A program made the position numbers and the translations under genes. Shown one piece after another: positions 53,903 to 62,639 of a stretch of DNA of 64,000 nt (its first letter is position 1; every line of letters starts with the position of its first letter). Source of the stretch: Brachybacterium squillarum M-6-3 (GTDB lineage: Bacteria > Actinomycetota > Actinomycetes > Actinomycetales > Dermabacteraceae). The stretch covers positions 992,001 through 1,056,000 of the forward strand of contig NZ_AGBX01000001.1 of assembly GCF_000225825.1 (NCBI RefSeq), in the 5' to 3' direction. A model generated the notes under the pieces. That model had not been told where the DNA came from and did not search any database. It saw nothing but the letters and a program-made list of their open reading frames with translations.

Positions 53903-54130
53903 CAGCGGTCAACGCGTGTCTCCCGGCCGGGCGGCAACACCCCCCGGACCATTGATGGCAGGGCAACAAAGCCATACCCGGCCGAGCGACCAGACCCCGT
54001 CCATCGGGGTGCTCACAAGGTAACGGGCGGCGCGCCGCGGGGAACCGTGCGACGCGCCGCTCGCAGCGAAGACTAGAGAGCCCGGGGCGGAACGGACAAA
54101 TCGGTCCCGTCCGCTGTGGATCGGGAGGGA
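53903..54130. other. Intergenic region between IS110 and MATE genes
   Basis: No gene is supported. The sequence is GC-rich with several short self-complementary stretches (for example GGCGCGCCGCGGGG near 54030). It contains the MATE gene's 3' flank and the sequence beyond the IS end. Confidence 0.4.
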
Positions 54131-55510
54131 TCAGTCCTCGAGCCGCATCCAGGCATCGCCCCGCACCCGCAGGCCCAGCGTCACCGCCCGGGCGATCAGG
54201 AAGATCAGCGTGCAGGCCACCCACAGCGCCGCCAGCCCCCACGGCCCGGACCAGCCCGAGACGTACACGAAGCCCGCGAAGGGCAGGGTGACCAGGGCAT
54301 TGATCACGCCGACGCGGGCCAGGTAGGGGGCGTCGCCGGCGCCCATCAGCACCCCGTCCAGCACGAAGACGTAGCCGGCCACGGGCTGGGCGATCATCAG
54401 CACCCAGAGCGCGGCGCGCAGGTTCTCCTGCACGGCGACGTCGGGGGTGAACAGGGCGGGGACCACGTAGCTCGCGCCCAGCAGCAGCACCCCGGTCACC
54501 ACGCCGCCGCCCACGCCCCACCACATCAGCCGACCGGTCACGGCGCGGACGGCGGGGGCGTCCCTGGCGCCGAGGTGGCGGCCGGTGAGGGCCTGCCCGG
54601 CGATGGCGAGGGCGTCCAGGGCGAGGGACAGCAGGGTGAACACGGTCAGGGCGATCTGGTGGGCGGCGAGCTGCACGGTGCCGAGCTGCGTGGCCACCAG
54701 CGTCCCGGCCAGCAGCACCACCCGCAGCGAGAGCGTCCGCACGAACATCGGCACCGCGTCCCGGCCCGCCGCCGCCATCTGCCCCGGGTGGGGGCGCAGC
54801 CCCACCTGTTCGCGCCGCGCGGCCCGGGCCACGACCACCAGGAGCACCAGGGCCATGCCCCACTGCGCGATCACGGTGCCGATCGCACTGCCGGCGATGC
54901 CGAGGCCCGCCCCGAAGATCAGCGCCGCGTTCAGCGGGATGTTCACGAGCGCACCGGCGACGGCCACCACCAGCGGCAGCCGGGCATCCTGCAGGCCGCG
55001 GACCAGGCCGGTGGCGGCCTGCACGGCCAGCATCGCGGGGATCCCGGCGGCGCTGATCCGCAGGTAGATCGTGGCCTGCTCGAGCACCTCGGGGCTCGGC
55101 CCGAAGAGGACCAGCAGCGGTCGGCCCGCCAGCAGCAGGATCAGCGCGGCCGCCAGGCCGATCGCGAGCGCCAGCCAGCAGGCGTCGATCCCGCGGGCCA
55201 GGGCCTCCCGGCGGCGCCCGGCCCCGAAGGCCCGGGCCACGGCGGCGGTGGTCGAGTAGGCCAGGAACACCGACAGCCCCACCACCGTGGTGAGGATCGC
55301 CGAGGCCAGGCCCAGGCCCGCCAGCGGCACCGTGCCCACCCGGGCGATGAAGGCCGAGTCCGCCATCACGAACAGCGGCTCCGCCACCAGCGCCCCGAGG
55401 CTCGGCACGGCCAGGCGCAGGATGTCCCGGTCCACTGCCTGCCGCGCCCGGCCCGGGGACGTCCCTGCCGGGTCGGGGGAGGGCGGGGAGTCGGGGGAGC
55501 GCGAGGTCAC
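54131..55510 (-). CDS. MATE family exporter (DinF-like)
   Basis: A 459-residue membrane protein with 12 hydrophobic segments in two homologous halves: DILRLAVPSLGALVAEPLFV, ADSAFIARVGTVPLAGLGLA, STTAAVARAFGAGRRREA; then FVRTLSLRVVLLAGTLVATQ, TVQLAAHQIALTVFTLLSLA and AGQALTGRHLGARD. DinF-like members export drugs or metabolites in exchange for H+ or Na+. The GTG at 55510 lies 7 bp after CAGAAT (55522-55517, minus strand), as in leaderless promoters. It is monocistronic. Confidence 0.88.
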   Translation of the reverse strand: MTSRSPDSPPSPDPAGTSPGRARQAVDRDILRLAVPSLGALVAEPLFVMADSAFIARVGTVPLAGLGLASAILTTVVGLSVFLAYSTTAAVARAFGAGRRREALARGIDACWLALAIGLAAALILLLAGRPLLVLFGPSPEVLEQATIYLRISAAGIPAMLAVQAATGLVRGLQDARLPLVVAVAGALVNIPLNAALIFGAGLGIAGSAIGTVIAQWGMALVLLVVVARAARREQVGLRPHPGQMAAAGRDAVPMFVRTLSLRVVLLAGTLVATQLGTVQLAAHQIALTVFTLLSLALDALAIAGQALTGRHLGARDAPAVRAVTGRLMWWGVGGGVVTGVLLLGASYVVPALFTPDVAVQENLRAALWVLMIAQPVAGYVFVLDGVLMGAGDAPYLARVGVINALVTLPFAGFVYVSGWSGPWGLAALWVACTLIFLIARAVTLGLRVRGDAWMRLED

Positions 55511-55516
55511 CCCACC

Positions 55517-55522
55517 ATTCTG
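55517..55522 (-). promoter_or_regulatory. -10-like box CAGAAT, leaderless promoter of the MATE gene
   Basis: On the minus strand CAGAAT ends 7 bp before the GTG start, the same spacing as at three other genes here. The first base departs from the TANNNT pattern, so this box is weaker. Confidence 0.35.
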
Positions 55523-55569
55523 GTCCAGCCCGCCCCGTGGTGGTGCCCCCACCGTGTCGGGTCCGCACC

Positions 55570-55642
55570 GCTGAGAACGGGCGTCAGGTGCACCGTCAAG
55601 GCTCAGGAGGCGTTCGTGGTGCACGGGGAGCCGGTTTTCAGC
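55570..55642. repeat. 73-bp REP-like inverted repeat, copy 2
   Basis: Arms at 55570-55594 and 55618-55642 match as inverted repeats at 19 of 25 positions around a 23-bp loop. The outer GCTGA...TCAGC and inner GGTGCAC parts are conserved with the copy at 7712-7784, and both copies are exactly 73 bp. It lies between the divergent MATE and RND genes. Confidence 0.6.
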
Positions 55643-55829
55643 GCTGAGGCCAGCCGCCGTGCCCGGGTGTGACCTGATCGGGCCCCAAACTCCTACGGAG
55701 GTCGGATACGGAGGCGTATCGGGGCGTGGGAGAGTACCCGGGCAGGGTTCCGGAGGAGTGTGCTCCGCAGCTGGTCGACGGTCCGGGCACCCCGCGCCAC
55801 GCGCCACCTTGACCTCCCCGAGGAGCCTC

Positions 55830-58800
55830 ATGTCCCGCCTCGCTCGCCTGAGCCTGAACAACCGCGCCTTCATCGCGCTGGTGTGCATCGCGGTCTCGAT
55901 CATCGGCGCCTTCGCCATGACGACCATGCGCCAGGAGCTGATCCCCTCCGTCTCGCTGCCGCAGGTGCAGGTGGTGACCTCCTCGCCGGGCTCCTCCTCG
56001 GAGCAGATCCAGGAGCGCATCTCCGGCCCCATCGAGCAGGCCGTCAGCGGGCTCGAGAACGTCGAGTCCACCACCTCGACCTCGCAGGCCGGCACCTCGA
56101 TGGTCACCCTCGAGATGTCCTACGGCACCGACGTGGCCCGCACCTCCAACCAGGTCGACGCCGCGCTGAACCAGATCGAGGACCAGCTGCCCGAGGACGC
56201 CGAGCCGCAGGTCGTCTCCGGCGGCACCAGCGATCTGCCGGCCGTGGTGCTCTCGGTCTCCTCCGACCTCGAGCCCTCCGAGCTGGCCGATCGCCTCGAC
56301 GCCGCCGTGGTCGAGGACCTCGAGCGCATCGACGGCGTCTCCTCCGTGGCCGTGATCGGCGCGCCCGAGGAGATCGTCCGCATCACCCCCGACGAGGACG
56401 AGCTGGCCGCCCGCGGCCTCAGCGAGTCCGACATCTCCACCGCCCTGGACGAGAACGGCCTCTCGGTGCCCGGCGGCTCCGTGACCGACGGGGACAAGAG
56501 CCTCGACGTGGTCGTGGGCCAGTCCATGGACAGCATCGAGGACCTCGAGACGATGGTGCTGATGCCCTCCGAGGAGGCCCAGGAGCAGGCGCAGTCCGCC
56601 GGCCAGACCCTGGAGACCACCACCCTGGCCGACGTCGCCACCGTGGAGCGCACCACCGAGGACGCCACCTCCATCTCCCGCACCGACGGCCGCGAGTCCC
56701 TGGTGCTGATGGTGACCGCCACCGCCGACGGCAACGTCGTGGACATCTCCGAGGACGTCGACGCAGTCCTCGAGGACACCCTCGCCGACGTCGGCGGCGA
56801 CGCCGAGAGCGCCGTCGTCTTCGACCAGGCGCCCTTCATCGAGGAGTCCATCGTCGCGCTCGCCGAGGAGGGCCTGCTGGGCCTGGTGATGGCGATCGGC
56901 GTGATCCTGCTGTTCCTGCGCCGGGTGCGCCCCACCATCGTCACCGCGATCTCGATCCCCACCTCGCTGCTGATCGCCTTCATCGGCATGCTGGTCACCG
57001 GCTACACGCTGAACATGCTGACCCTGGCCGCGCTGACCATCTCCATCGGGCGCGTGGTCGACGACTCGATCGTGGTCATCGAGAACATCACCCGCCACCT
57101 GTCCTACGGCAAGGCGCGGATGCGGGCCATCCTCGACGCGGTGGGCGAGGTGGCCGGCGCGATCACCGCCTCCACCCTGGCCACCGTCGTCGTGTTCCTC
57201 CCGATCGCGCTGGTCTCGGGCATGTCCGGGGAGCTGTTCCGGCCCTTCGCCCTCACCGTGGCGATCGCGATGCTGAGCTCCCTGCTGGTCTCCCTGACGA
57301 TCGTGCCGGTGCTGGCGTACTGGTTCCTGCGCCGCCCCAAGGACGCCCCCTCCGCGCACGACGAAGAGGGCGCCGCCGCGGCCCGCGAAGCCGCCGAGGC
57401 GAAGGAGGAGCGCTCGATCCTGCACCGGATCTACGCCCCGATCCTCCACCTCACCCTGGACACCCTGCCCCGCCGCCTGGCGACCCTCGCGGTCTCCCTG
57501 GTGGTCCTGGTGGGCACCGTGTTCCTGGTGCCGCTGCTGACCATCAACTTCCTGGGCGACACCGGGCAGAACCTCGCATCGATCACCCAGACCCTCCCCG
57601 CCGGCACCTCGCTCGAGGACTCCTCGGACAAGGCCGCCGAGGGTGAGGAGGCGCTGATGGACCTCGACGGCGTCGAGACGGTGCAGACCACCATCGGCGG
57701 CAGCCAGTTCTCCTTCTCCAGCGCCGAGAACGAGATCAGCTACTCCATCACCACCGACACCGAGGCGGACCAGGAGGCCCTGACCGACGAGATGGTCTCG
57801 GTGCTGGCCGACATCCCCGACTCCGGGGAGGTGGAGGCGGCCGACGTCACCTCCGCCACCGGCTCCACCTCGGTGGACATCCAGATCACCGGCCCCACCG
57901 CCGAGGCCCGCCAGGAGGCCAACGACCTGCTGCTGGCCGAGCTGGACCCGCTGCCTGCGGGCGTCGAGGAGGTCACCAGTGACCTGGAGGGCGACCAGCC
58001 CACCGCCGTGGTGACCGTGGACCGCGAGGCCGCCGCCGAGCGGGGCTTCACCGAGGAGGCCGTGGTCGGCCTGGTGGCCCAGCAGCTCTACCCGGGCGCC
58101 ATCGGCACCATCACCCTCGAGGACACCGAGCTGGACATCGTCGTGGAGCAGGGCGACAGCGTCGACACCCTGCAGCAGCTGCGCGACCTCGAGCTCGCCC
58201 CCGAGGTGTCGCTCACCGACGTGGCCTCCGTGGACGAGGAGCTCTCCCGCCCCTCGATCACCACCCAGGACGGCCTGCAGACCGTCACCGTCTCCCTCGC
58301 TCCCGAGGGTGAGGACGTGGGCGCCGTGACCACGGCGGCGAACGAGGCGATCGAGGCGGTGGACCTGCCCGAGGGCGTCTCCGCCACCGTGGGCGGCACC
58401 TCCGCGGACATCGACGAGACCTTCGGGCAGCTCGGCATCGCCATGCTGGCCGCGATCCTGCTGGTGTACGTCCTGCTGGTGTGGATCTTCAAGTCCCTCG
58501 TGCAGCCCCTGGTGCTGCTGGTCTCGATCCCCTTCGCCGCCACCGGCGCCCTGGGCCTGCTGGTCATCACCGGGGTGGCCCTGGGGCTGCCCTCGATGAT
58601 CGGCCTGCTGATGCTGGTGGGCATCGTGGTCACCAATGCGATCGTGCTGATCGATCTGGTGAACCAGTACCGCCGCCAGGGCATGGGCCTGGACGAGGCG
58701 CTGCACCTCGGCGCCGCCAAGCGTCTGCGCCCGATCCTGATGACCGCCGCGGCGACGATCTTCGCGCTGCTGCCGATGGCCTTCGGCATCACCGGCAACG

Positions 58801-59264
58801 GCGGCTTCATCGCCCAGCCGCTCGCGGTGGTCGTGATCGGCGGCCTGATCTCCTCCACCCTGCTGACCCTGGTGATCGTGCCGGTGCTGTATCGGATCAC
58901 CGAGGGCCCGGGGGAGCGGCGCCGCCTGCGCCGCGAGGAGCGGGAGGTCGCGGAGAAGGCCGCCGCCGACCGGGCGGCCGCAGAGCGCCGTGCCCGCCAC
59001 CGTAGCGAGGCCGCCGAGGAGACTTCAGTGCCCACGGAGGCCGCGGCGATGAGCTCTTCTCCGGTCCCGAGCGCGGAGAGTTCCTCCGCATCGCAAGTCG
59101 GCCCGGAGGACACCGCCGCGCGCGGGGCAGATGTTGCCCCGGCGGAGGACTCGACCCCGGCGGCCTCGACCGGCCCCGCGGCGGCCGGACACGGCGCCCG
59201 CAAGCCCTCCCTCAAGGAGCGCGGCGGCCTCGTGGGCATCCTGCGCCGACGCCGCCGACGCTGA
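55830..59264 (+). CDS. RND-family efflux permease (AcrB/HAE1-like)
   Basis: A 1144-residue transporter with the RND plan: helix 1 (RAFIALVCIAVSIIGAFAM), a large extracytoplasmic porter loop (about 35-350), six helices, a second loop (about 590-860) and a further five or six helices. GRVVDDSIVVIENITRHLSY carries the proton-relay aspartates of TM4. The C-terminal 100 residues are an Ala/Glu/Ser-rich tail ending in a basic RRRRRR cluster. Proton-driven export of lipophilic compounds is likely. No adaptor or outer-membrane partner is nearby. The ATG has GAGGAG 5 bp upstream. Confidence 0.9.
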   Translation: MSRLARLSLNNRAFIALVCIAVSIIGAFAMTTMRQELIPSVSLPQVQVVTSSPGSSSEQIQERISGPIEQAVSGLENVESTTSTSQAGTSMVTLEMSYGTDVARTSNQVDAALNQIEDQLPEDAEPQVVSGGTSDLPAVVLSVSSDLEPSELADRLDAAVVEDLERIDGVSSVAVIGAPEEIVRITPDEDELAARGLSESDISTALDENGLSVPGGSVTDGDKSLDVVVGQSMDSIEDLETMVLMPSEEAQEQAQSAGQTLETTTLADVATVERTTEDATSISRTDGRESLVLMVTATADGNVVDISEDVDAVLEDTLADVGGDAESAVVFDQAPFIEESIVALAEEGLLGLVMAIGVILLFLRRVRPTIVTAISIPTSLLIAFIGMLVTGYTLNMLTLAALTISIGRVVDDSIVVIENITRHLSYGKARMRAILDAVGEVAGAITASTLATVVVFLPIALVSGMSGELFRPFALTVAIAMLSSLLVSLTIVPVLAYWFLRRPKDAPSAHDEEGAAAAREAAEAKEERSILHRIYAPILHLTLDTLPRRLATLAVSLVVLVGTVFLVPLLTINFLGDTGQNLASITQTLPAGTSLEDSSDKAAEGEEALMDLDGVETVQTTIGGSQFSFSSAENEISYSITTDTEADQEALTDEMVSVLADIPDSGEVEAADVTSATGSTSVDIQITGPTAEARQEANDLLLAELDPLPAGVEEVTSDLEGDQPTAVVTVDREAAAERGFTEEAVVGLVAQQLYPGAIGTITLEDTELDIVVEQGDSVDTLQQLRDLELAPEVSLTDVASVDEELSRPSITTQDGLQTVTVSLAPEGEDVGAVTTAANEAIEAVDLPEGVSATVGGTSADIDETFGQLGIAMLAAILLVYVLLVWIFKSLVQPLVLLVSIPFAATGALGLLVITGVALGLPSMIGLLMLVGIVVTNAIVLIDLVNQYRRQGMGLDEALHLGAAKRLRPILMTAAATIFALLPMAFGITGNGGFIAQPLAVVVIGGLISSTLLTLVIVPVLYRITEGPGERRRLRREEREVAEKAAADRAAAERRARHRSEAAEETSVPTEAAAMSSSPVPSAESSSASQVGPEDTAARGADVAPAEDSTPAASTGPAAAGHGARKPSLKERGGLVGILRRRRRR

Positions 59265-59283
59265 TCTCCGGCTCCCGAAGACC

Positions 59284-59328
59284 GGACGCCGGTGCGTCCC
59301 GCCCTCGCGGCGGGGTGCGCCGGCGTCC
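59284..59328. terminator. Strong hairpin after the RND gene
   Basis: Arms of 20 bp (GGACGCCGG outer, CCCGCC inner) pair with three mismatches around a 5-nt loop, starting 20 bp after the RND stop codon. There is no T tract, as is common for high-GC genomes. Confidence 0.55.
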
Positions 59329-59405
59329 TGCGCGTTCCGGCCCGGCATCGGGCCGATGCCGCAGGGTCCGGTCCCTGCCCCGTAGAACCGTCGGATGGCA
59401 CCGCG

Positions 59406-59435
59406 GACAGGAGTGGAAACGACAGGAGTGGAAAC
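59406..59435 (+). repeat. Two perfect tandem copies of a 15-bp unit
   Basis: GACAGGAGTGGAAAC occurs at 59406-59420 and again at 59421-59435. Each copy contains an AGGAG ribosome-binding-type site; the second lies directly before the small frame at 59436. The patch is A-rich for this genome. Confidence 0.7.
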
Positions 59436-59534
59436 ATGGTAGAAAAGGGGCGAAAACGGTGCGTCTCCCGATTGGTCGGGAGGTCCGCCCTGCCCCGCCG
59501 CCTCCCCGTCCGCCCGCACCGTCTGCTGAGGTAG
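59436..59534 (+). CDS. Possible 32-codon leader peptide
   Basis: An ATG 7 bp after AGGAG opens a 32-codon basic frame (MVEKGRKRCVSRLVGRSALP start, TAG at 59534) that ends 2 bp before the ATG of the glycoside hydrolase gene. No homology is recognised. The strong ribosome-binding site and tight spacing suggest an upstream frame coupled to the hydrolase; it may equally be chance. The hydrolase itself has no clear site of its own, which would make coupling important. Confidence 0.35.
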   Translation: MVEKGRKRCVSRLVGRSALPRRLPVRPHRLLR

Positions 59535-59536
59535 TC

Positions 59537-60646
59537 ATGTTCCAGCGTGCCCGCCCCGAGAGCCCCACGGTGGGGCAGATCACGCGCCGCCGTGTGATCG
59601 GGGCGAGTGCGGCCACAGGTCTCGTGCTGGCGACGTCCGGGGCCACGGGGCAGCGCGAGCAGCTGTCCGACCGGCGGGTCGCGACCAACCTGTTCACCAC
59701 GGGGCCGCCACCGGGGATGGGTGCGACCATCGGATCCTTCGACGACACGGGCTCGAACGCGGCGGACCTGCACGAGGACCTGCGACGCATTTCTGAGCTC
59801 GGAGGCACGTGGGCGCGGATGAACCTCTCCGCCGGCCACCTGGTGTCCGATTGGGACGCGCCCGACGGACCCGTCACCCTCCGCCCCGCCGCTGTTGAGC
59901 AGAACCATGCTCTGCTCGACGATGCCGCCCAGCGCGGGCTCGCCATCTGCATGATGTACATCAACCACTACCCTCGCACCGAGGCGAGCCACGCCACCTG
60001 GGTCGAACGGACCACTGCCTGGTGGAGAGTCGCCAGTGCCGAGTTCGCGCCCAAGATCGCGATGGCGCAGATCTTCAATGAAGCAGCCGGCCATCACTAC
60101 CGCTTCTACCGGGATGTTCCCGCGGTACGCGAGGAGGCCTATCGCCGGGAGATGGCGGATCTGATCCTGCTGGCTCGCTCGGTGATCCATGAGTTCAACC
60201 CTCAGGTGCAGGTCACCACCAATCTCTACGGCTGGCCCGTGGGACCGGACATCGAGGAGCAGTGGCACCGCGAACAGGCGGATCTCGCCCCGGTGCAGGA
60301 CCTGCTGACCGTGGACGCCTACGTGGACTGGGGCGATGAGGGCGCCGAGACGCTGAACGGGTTGATCCCCCGCGTCGCGCGGCTCGAGGAGGCCTTCGGC
60401 AAGCGGGTCGCGATCGGAGAGATCGGCGTGCCCGACCTCGGGCTCGCCCCGTCCGTTCACGCCGACCGGCTGGAGCGGATCGTCACCATCGTCAAGGCTG
60501 CCCTTCCGACCGCCTACGCCACCTTCATCTATCAGCTGCGGGATTCGACGGTCGGCCCGGAGTTCGAGCAGACCTTCGGGCTGGTCGAGGCCGACGGCAC
60601 GCCCAAGGAGGCGTTCCGACGCCTGGAGAGGATCGGACTGGCATGA
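59537..60646 (+). CDS. Tat-exported TIM-barrel glycoside hydrolase-like protein
   Basis: A 369-residue protein with a twin-arginine signal (TRRRVIGASAATGLVLATSG, residues 16-35). The mature part fits a clan-A TIM barrel: strand 4 ends in AQIFNEAAGHHY (candidate acid/base Glu182) and strand 7 in VAIGEIGVPDLG (candidate nucleophile Glu295). The substrate is unknown; a role in trimming or releasing the polysaccharide made here is an inference. Codon use is a little less GC-biased than in the neighbours. The stop overlaps the next ATG (ATGA). Confidence 0.7.
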   Translation: MFQRARPESPTVGQITRRRVIGASAATGLVLATSGATGQREQLSDRRVATNLFTTGPPPGMGATIGSFDDTGSNAADLHEDLRRISELGGTWARMNLSAGHLVSDWDAPDGPVTLRPAAVEQNHALLDDAAQRGLAICMMYINHYPRTEASHATWVERTTAWWRVASAEFAPKIAMAQIFNEAAGHHYRFYRDVPAVREEAYRREMADLILLARSVIHEFNPQVQVTTNLYGWPVGPDIEEQWHREQADLAPVQDLLTVDAYVDWGDEGAETLNGLIPRVARLEEAFGKRVAIGEIGVPDLGLAPSVHADRLERIVTIVKAALPTAYATFIYQLRDSTVGPEFEQTFGLVEADGTPKEAFRRLERIGLA

Positions 60647-61572
60647 ACGACCACGGAGCGCAGCCCCACGTCCCCCCACAGATCTCCGTGCTGATCCCGG
60701 TGTACAACGGTGAGGGGTCCCTGGAGGCCCAGCTCGATGCGCTGGCATCGCAGCAGGTGCCGGAGCCTTGGGAGGTCATCGTCTCCGACAACGGGTCGAC
60801 GGACGGCACCCGGGACCTGGTTCTCTCCCGGCGCGAGGAGTTCCCCGTCCCGCTCCGGGTGATCGACTCCGGCGCGCACCCCGGCGTCTCCTACGCGCGC
60901 AACGCCGCGATCCAGGCGGCACGTGCCGATCGGATCGCGATCTGCGATGCCGACGACGTGGTGGGCCCCCAGTGGTTGCGCGGGGCCCTGGATGGTCTGG
61001 CCCGCCATGATGCCGTCGGGGGCCCACTCCGCCGGCTGCTGGACCCCTTCGACCCCGATGCCCCGACGATCGCCTTCGAGTCGGTGGGGCCGGAAGGCCT
61101 GATGGGCAACAACGTCGCGATGCGCATGGAGATCGTGCAGGCGATCGGCGGCTTCGACGGGTCCTTCACGACGTATGGGCGTGAAGATTTCGAGTTCTCG
61201 GTGCGACTCCTGCGAGCAGGCGCAGATCTGGGCCGCGATGACCGGGTGCTGCTGTACTACAACCTCTCGGACACGAGTTGGACATTCGTGCGCAAGATCT
61301 TCGACAGCGCCCGGTCCGACGTCCAGATCTGGCGACGCCACCCGGAGGACTTCCCGGATCGCCAGGGGCGCTCCTATGTCGTGCGGCGATTCCTCACCCT
61401 CCCGCTGGAGGTCGTCCGAGCGTGGAGTCGTGGGGGCGCCCGGCCGGCAGCCCGAGTGGTCGTGAGTCTCGCGGGTCACGCCCGGGCTCTGCTTCCTCCG
61501 CAGCGGCCGCTGCTGCCGCCGATGTACCTTGCCGACATGCCGCCGGTGACGGAGATCGACGCCCTCGACTGA
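60643..61572 (+). CDS. GT2 family glycosyltransferase
   Basis: A 309-residue GT-A enzyme: ISVLIPVYNGEGSLEAQLDA, VIVSDNGSTDGTRDLV, GVSYARNAAIQAARADRIAI, the metal site CDADDVVGPQW, VAMRMEIVQAIGGFDGSFTT and YGREDFEFSVRLLRAGAD with the catalytic base. It appears complete and is the intact counterpart of the GT2 remnant at 16032. It is translationally coupled to the Tat-exported hydrolase, so the two probably act on the same glycan. Confidence 0.86.
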   Translation: MNDHGAQPHVPPQISVLIPVYNGEGSLEAQLDALASQQVPEPWEVIVSDNGSTDGTRDLVLSRREEFPVPLRVIDSGAHPGVSYARNAAIQAARADRIAICDADDVVGPQWLRGALDGLARHDAVGGPLRRLLDPFDPDAPTIAFESVGPEGLMGNNVAMRMEIVQAIGGFDGSFTTYGREDFEFSVRLLRAGADLGRDDRVLLYYNLSDTSWTFVRKIFDSARSDVQIWRRHPEDFPDRQGRSYVVRRFLTLPLEVVRAWSRGGARPAARVVVSLAGHARALLPPQRPLLPPMYLADMPPVTEIDALD

Positions 61573-61605
61573 GGACTCCGCGAGGTCCGCCGCCGGAGCG
61601 GGCGC

Positions 61606-62583
61606 TCAGCCCTTGCGGCGGTCCCGGAACTGGTAGGCACGGCGGTGCAGGGCGGGGGAGAGCAGGGCCAGCGTCCAGGAGGCGGCGTCCTTGCGGTGCC
61701 CGTCCCTGGCCAGGGTGAGCACGTCCTTCCAGCTCATCCGTGCGCGGCACCACGAGGTGACCTCGGTCCGCAGCTCGCTCGGGCGACTCTCCCGGGCCGC
61801 CTTGTTCAGCATGTGGGAGACGGTCAGGCGACGCATGGTCGTATCCAGCCGGGCGGCCTCGGTGGGGTCGAAGACCTCACGGATCATCGGCGTGACGAAG
61901 CCGGGGACCTCGGCCAGTGTCCACACGGACTCGTGCAGGCCCCCGGCGATCGACTCGGCGTGGATCGTGTACCGGTACAGCGGGCGCTCCACGTAGGCCA
62001 CCAGGGTCGAGGTCGCGAGGTGGCGGAGGAGGAACACCCAGTCCGAGTAGACGAGCTCCTCGGGGGAGGTGACGGTGGGGCGGCGCAGGAGCACGTGCTG
62101 GCTGCCGGCGATATCGTTGTGCAGCAGACGCCGCATCGCCTCCTTCTCGTCGGAGACCGAGCCCGGCGGCGGATTCCAGAGCTGCGTCCCGATCTCGTGG
62201 CCGTCGCGCACGCAGAGGATCGGTGCCAGCACCGCGTCGGCCCCGAACCGTTCGCCGGCCTCCAGCATGACGGCGAGGTAGTCCGGCTCGATCAGGTCAT
62301 CGGCGTCGACGAACACGACCCATTCGCCGCGGGCGCGGGCGATCGCATGGTTGGTCACGGCCGCGTACCCGCCGTTGACGGGGCGACGGTCCACGATCAG
62401 GCGGGGGTCGTCGGGGAGGTCGTCGGGCACCGGCTGGTCCGGTGAGCCGTCGTCGATCACCAGCAGTTCCAGATCGTCCATCGTCTGGGCGAGCACCGAA
62501 TCGAGCGTGGGTCGGATGCCCTCGCCGACACGGTATGCCGCGACGACGACGGTCACGCGGGGAGAGGTGGAGGGGGCGGTCAT
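61606..62583 (-). CDS. GT2 family glycosyltransferase
   Basis: A 325-residue GT-A enzyme: VTVVVAAYRVGEGIRPTLDS, LELLVIDDGSPDQPV, GGYAAVTNHAIARARGEWVV, the metal-binding FVDADDLIEPDYL and a C-terminal helical region of about 110 residues. The ATG at 62583 has AGGAG 7 bp upstream. It lies 56 bp after the flippase gene in the same direction and converges with the GT2 at 60643. The donor sugar and linkage cannot be predicted. Confidence 0.86.
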   Translation of the reverse strand: MTAPSTSPRVTVVVAAYRVGEGIRPTLDSVLAQTMDDLELLVIDDGSPDQPVPDDLPDDPRLIVDRRPVNGGYAAVTNHAIARARGEWVVFVDADDLIEPDYLAVMLEAGERFGADAVLAPILCVRDGHEIGTQLWNPPPGSVSDEKEAMRRLLHNDIAGSQHVLLRRPTVTSPEELVYSDWVFLLRHLATSTLVAYVERPLYRYTIHAESIAGGLHESVWTLAEVPGFVTPMIREVFDPTEAARLDTTMRRLTVSHMLNKAARESRPSELRTEVTSWCRARMSWKDVLTLARDGHRKDAASWTLALLSPALHRRAYQFRDRRKG

Positions 62584-62639
62584 GGGCTGCTCCTGGAGAG
62601 ATGGGGAGGTCCGGGGGAGGCGGTCGGGCCGGGGGGCTG

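Noticed and set aside
54131-56107. A 658-codon minus-strand frame that would extend the MATE gene upstream by about 200 codons.
   Set aside because: The extra part crosses the palindrome at 55570 and the antisense of the RND start. The GTG at 55510, with a -10 box, fits the family start.
55638-59000. A 1120-codon minus-strand frame opposite the RND gene.
   Set aside because: Composition (His/Gly/Asp-rich, no domains) is that of an antisense shadow in very GC-rich DNA.
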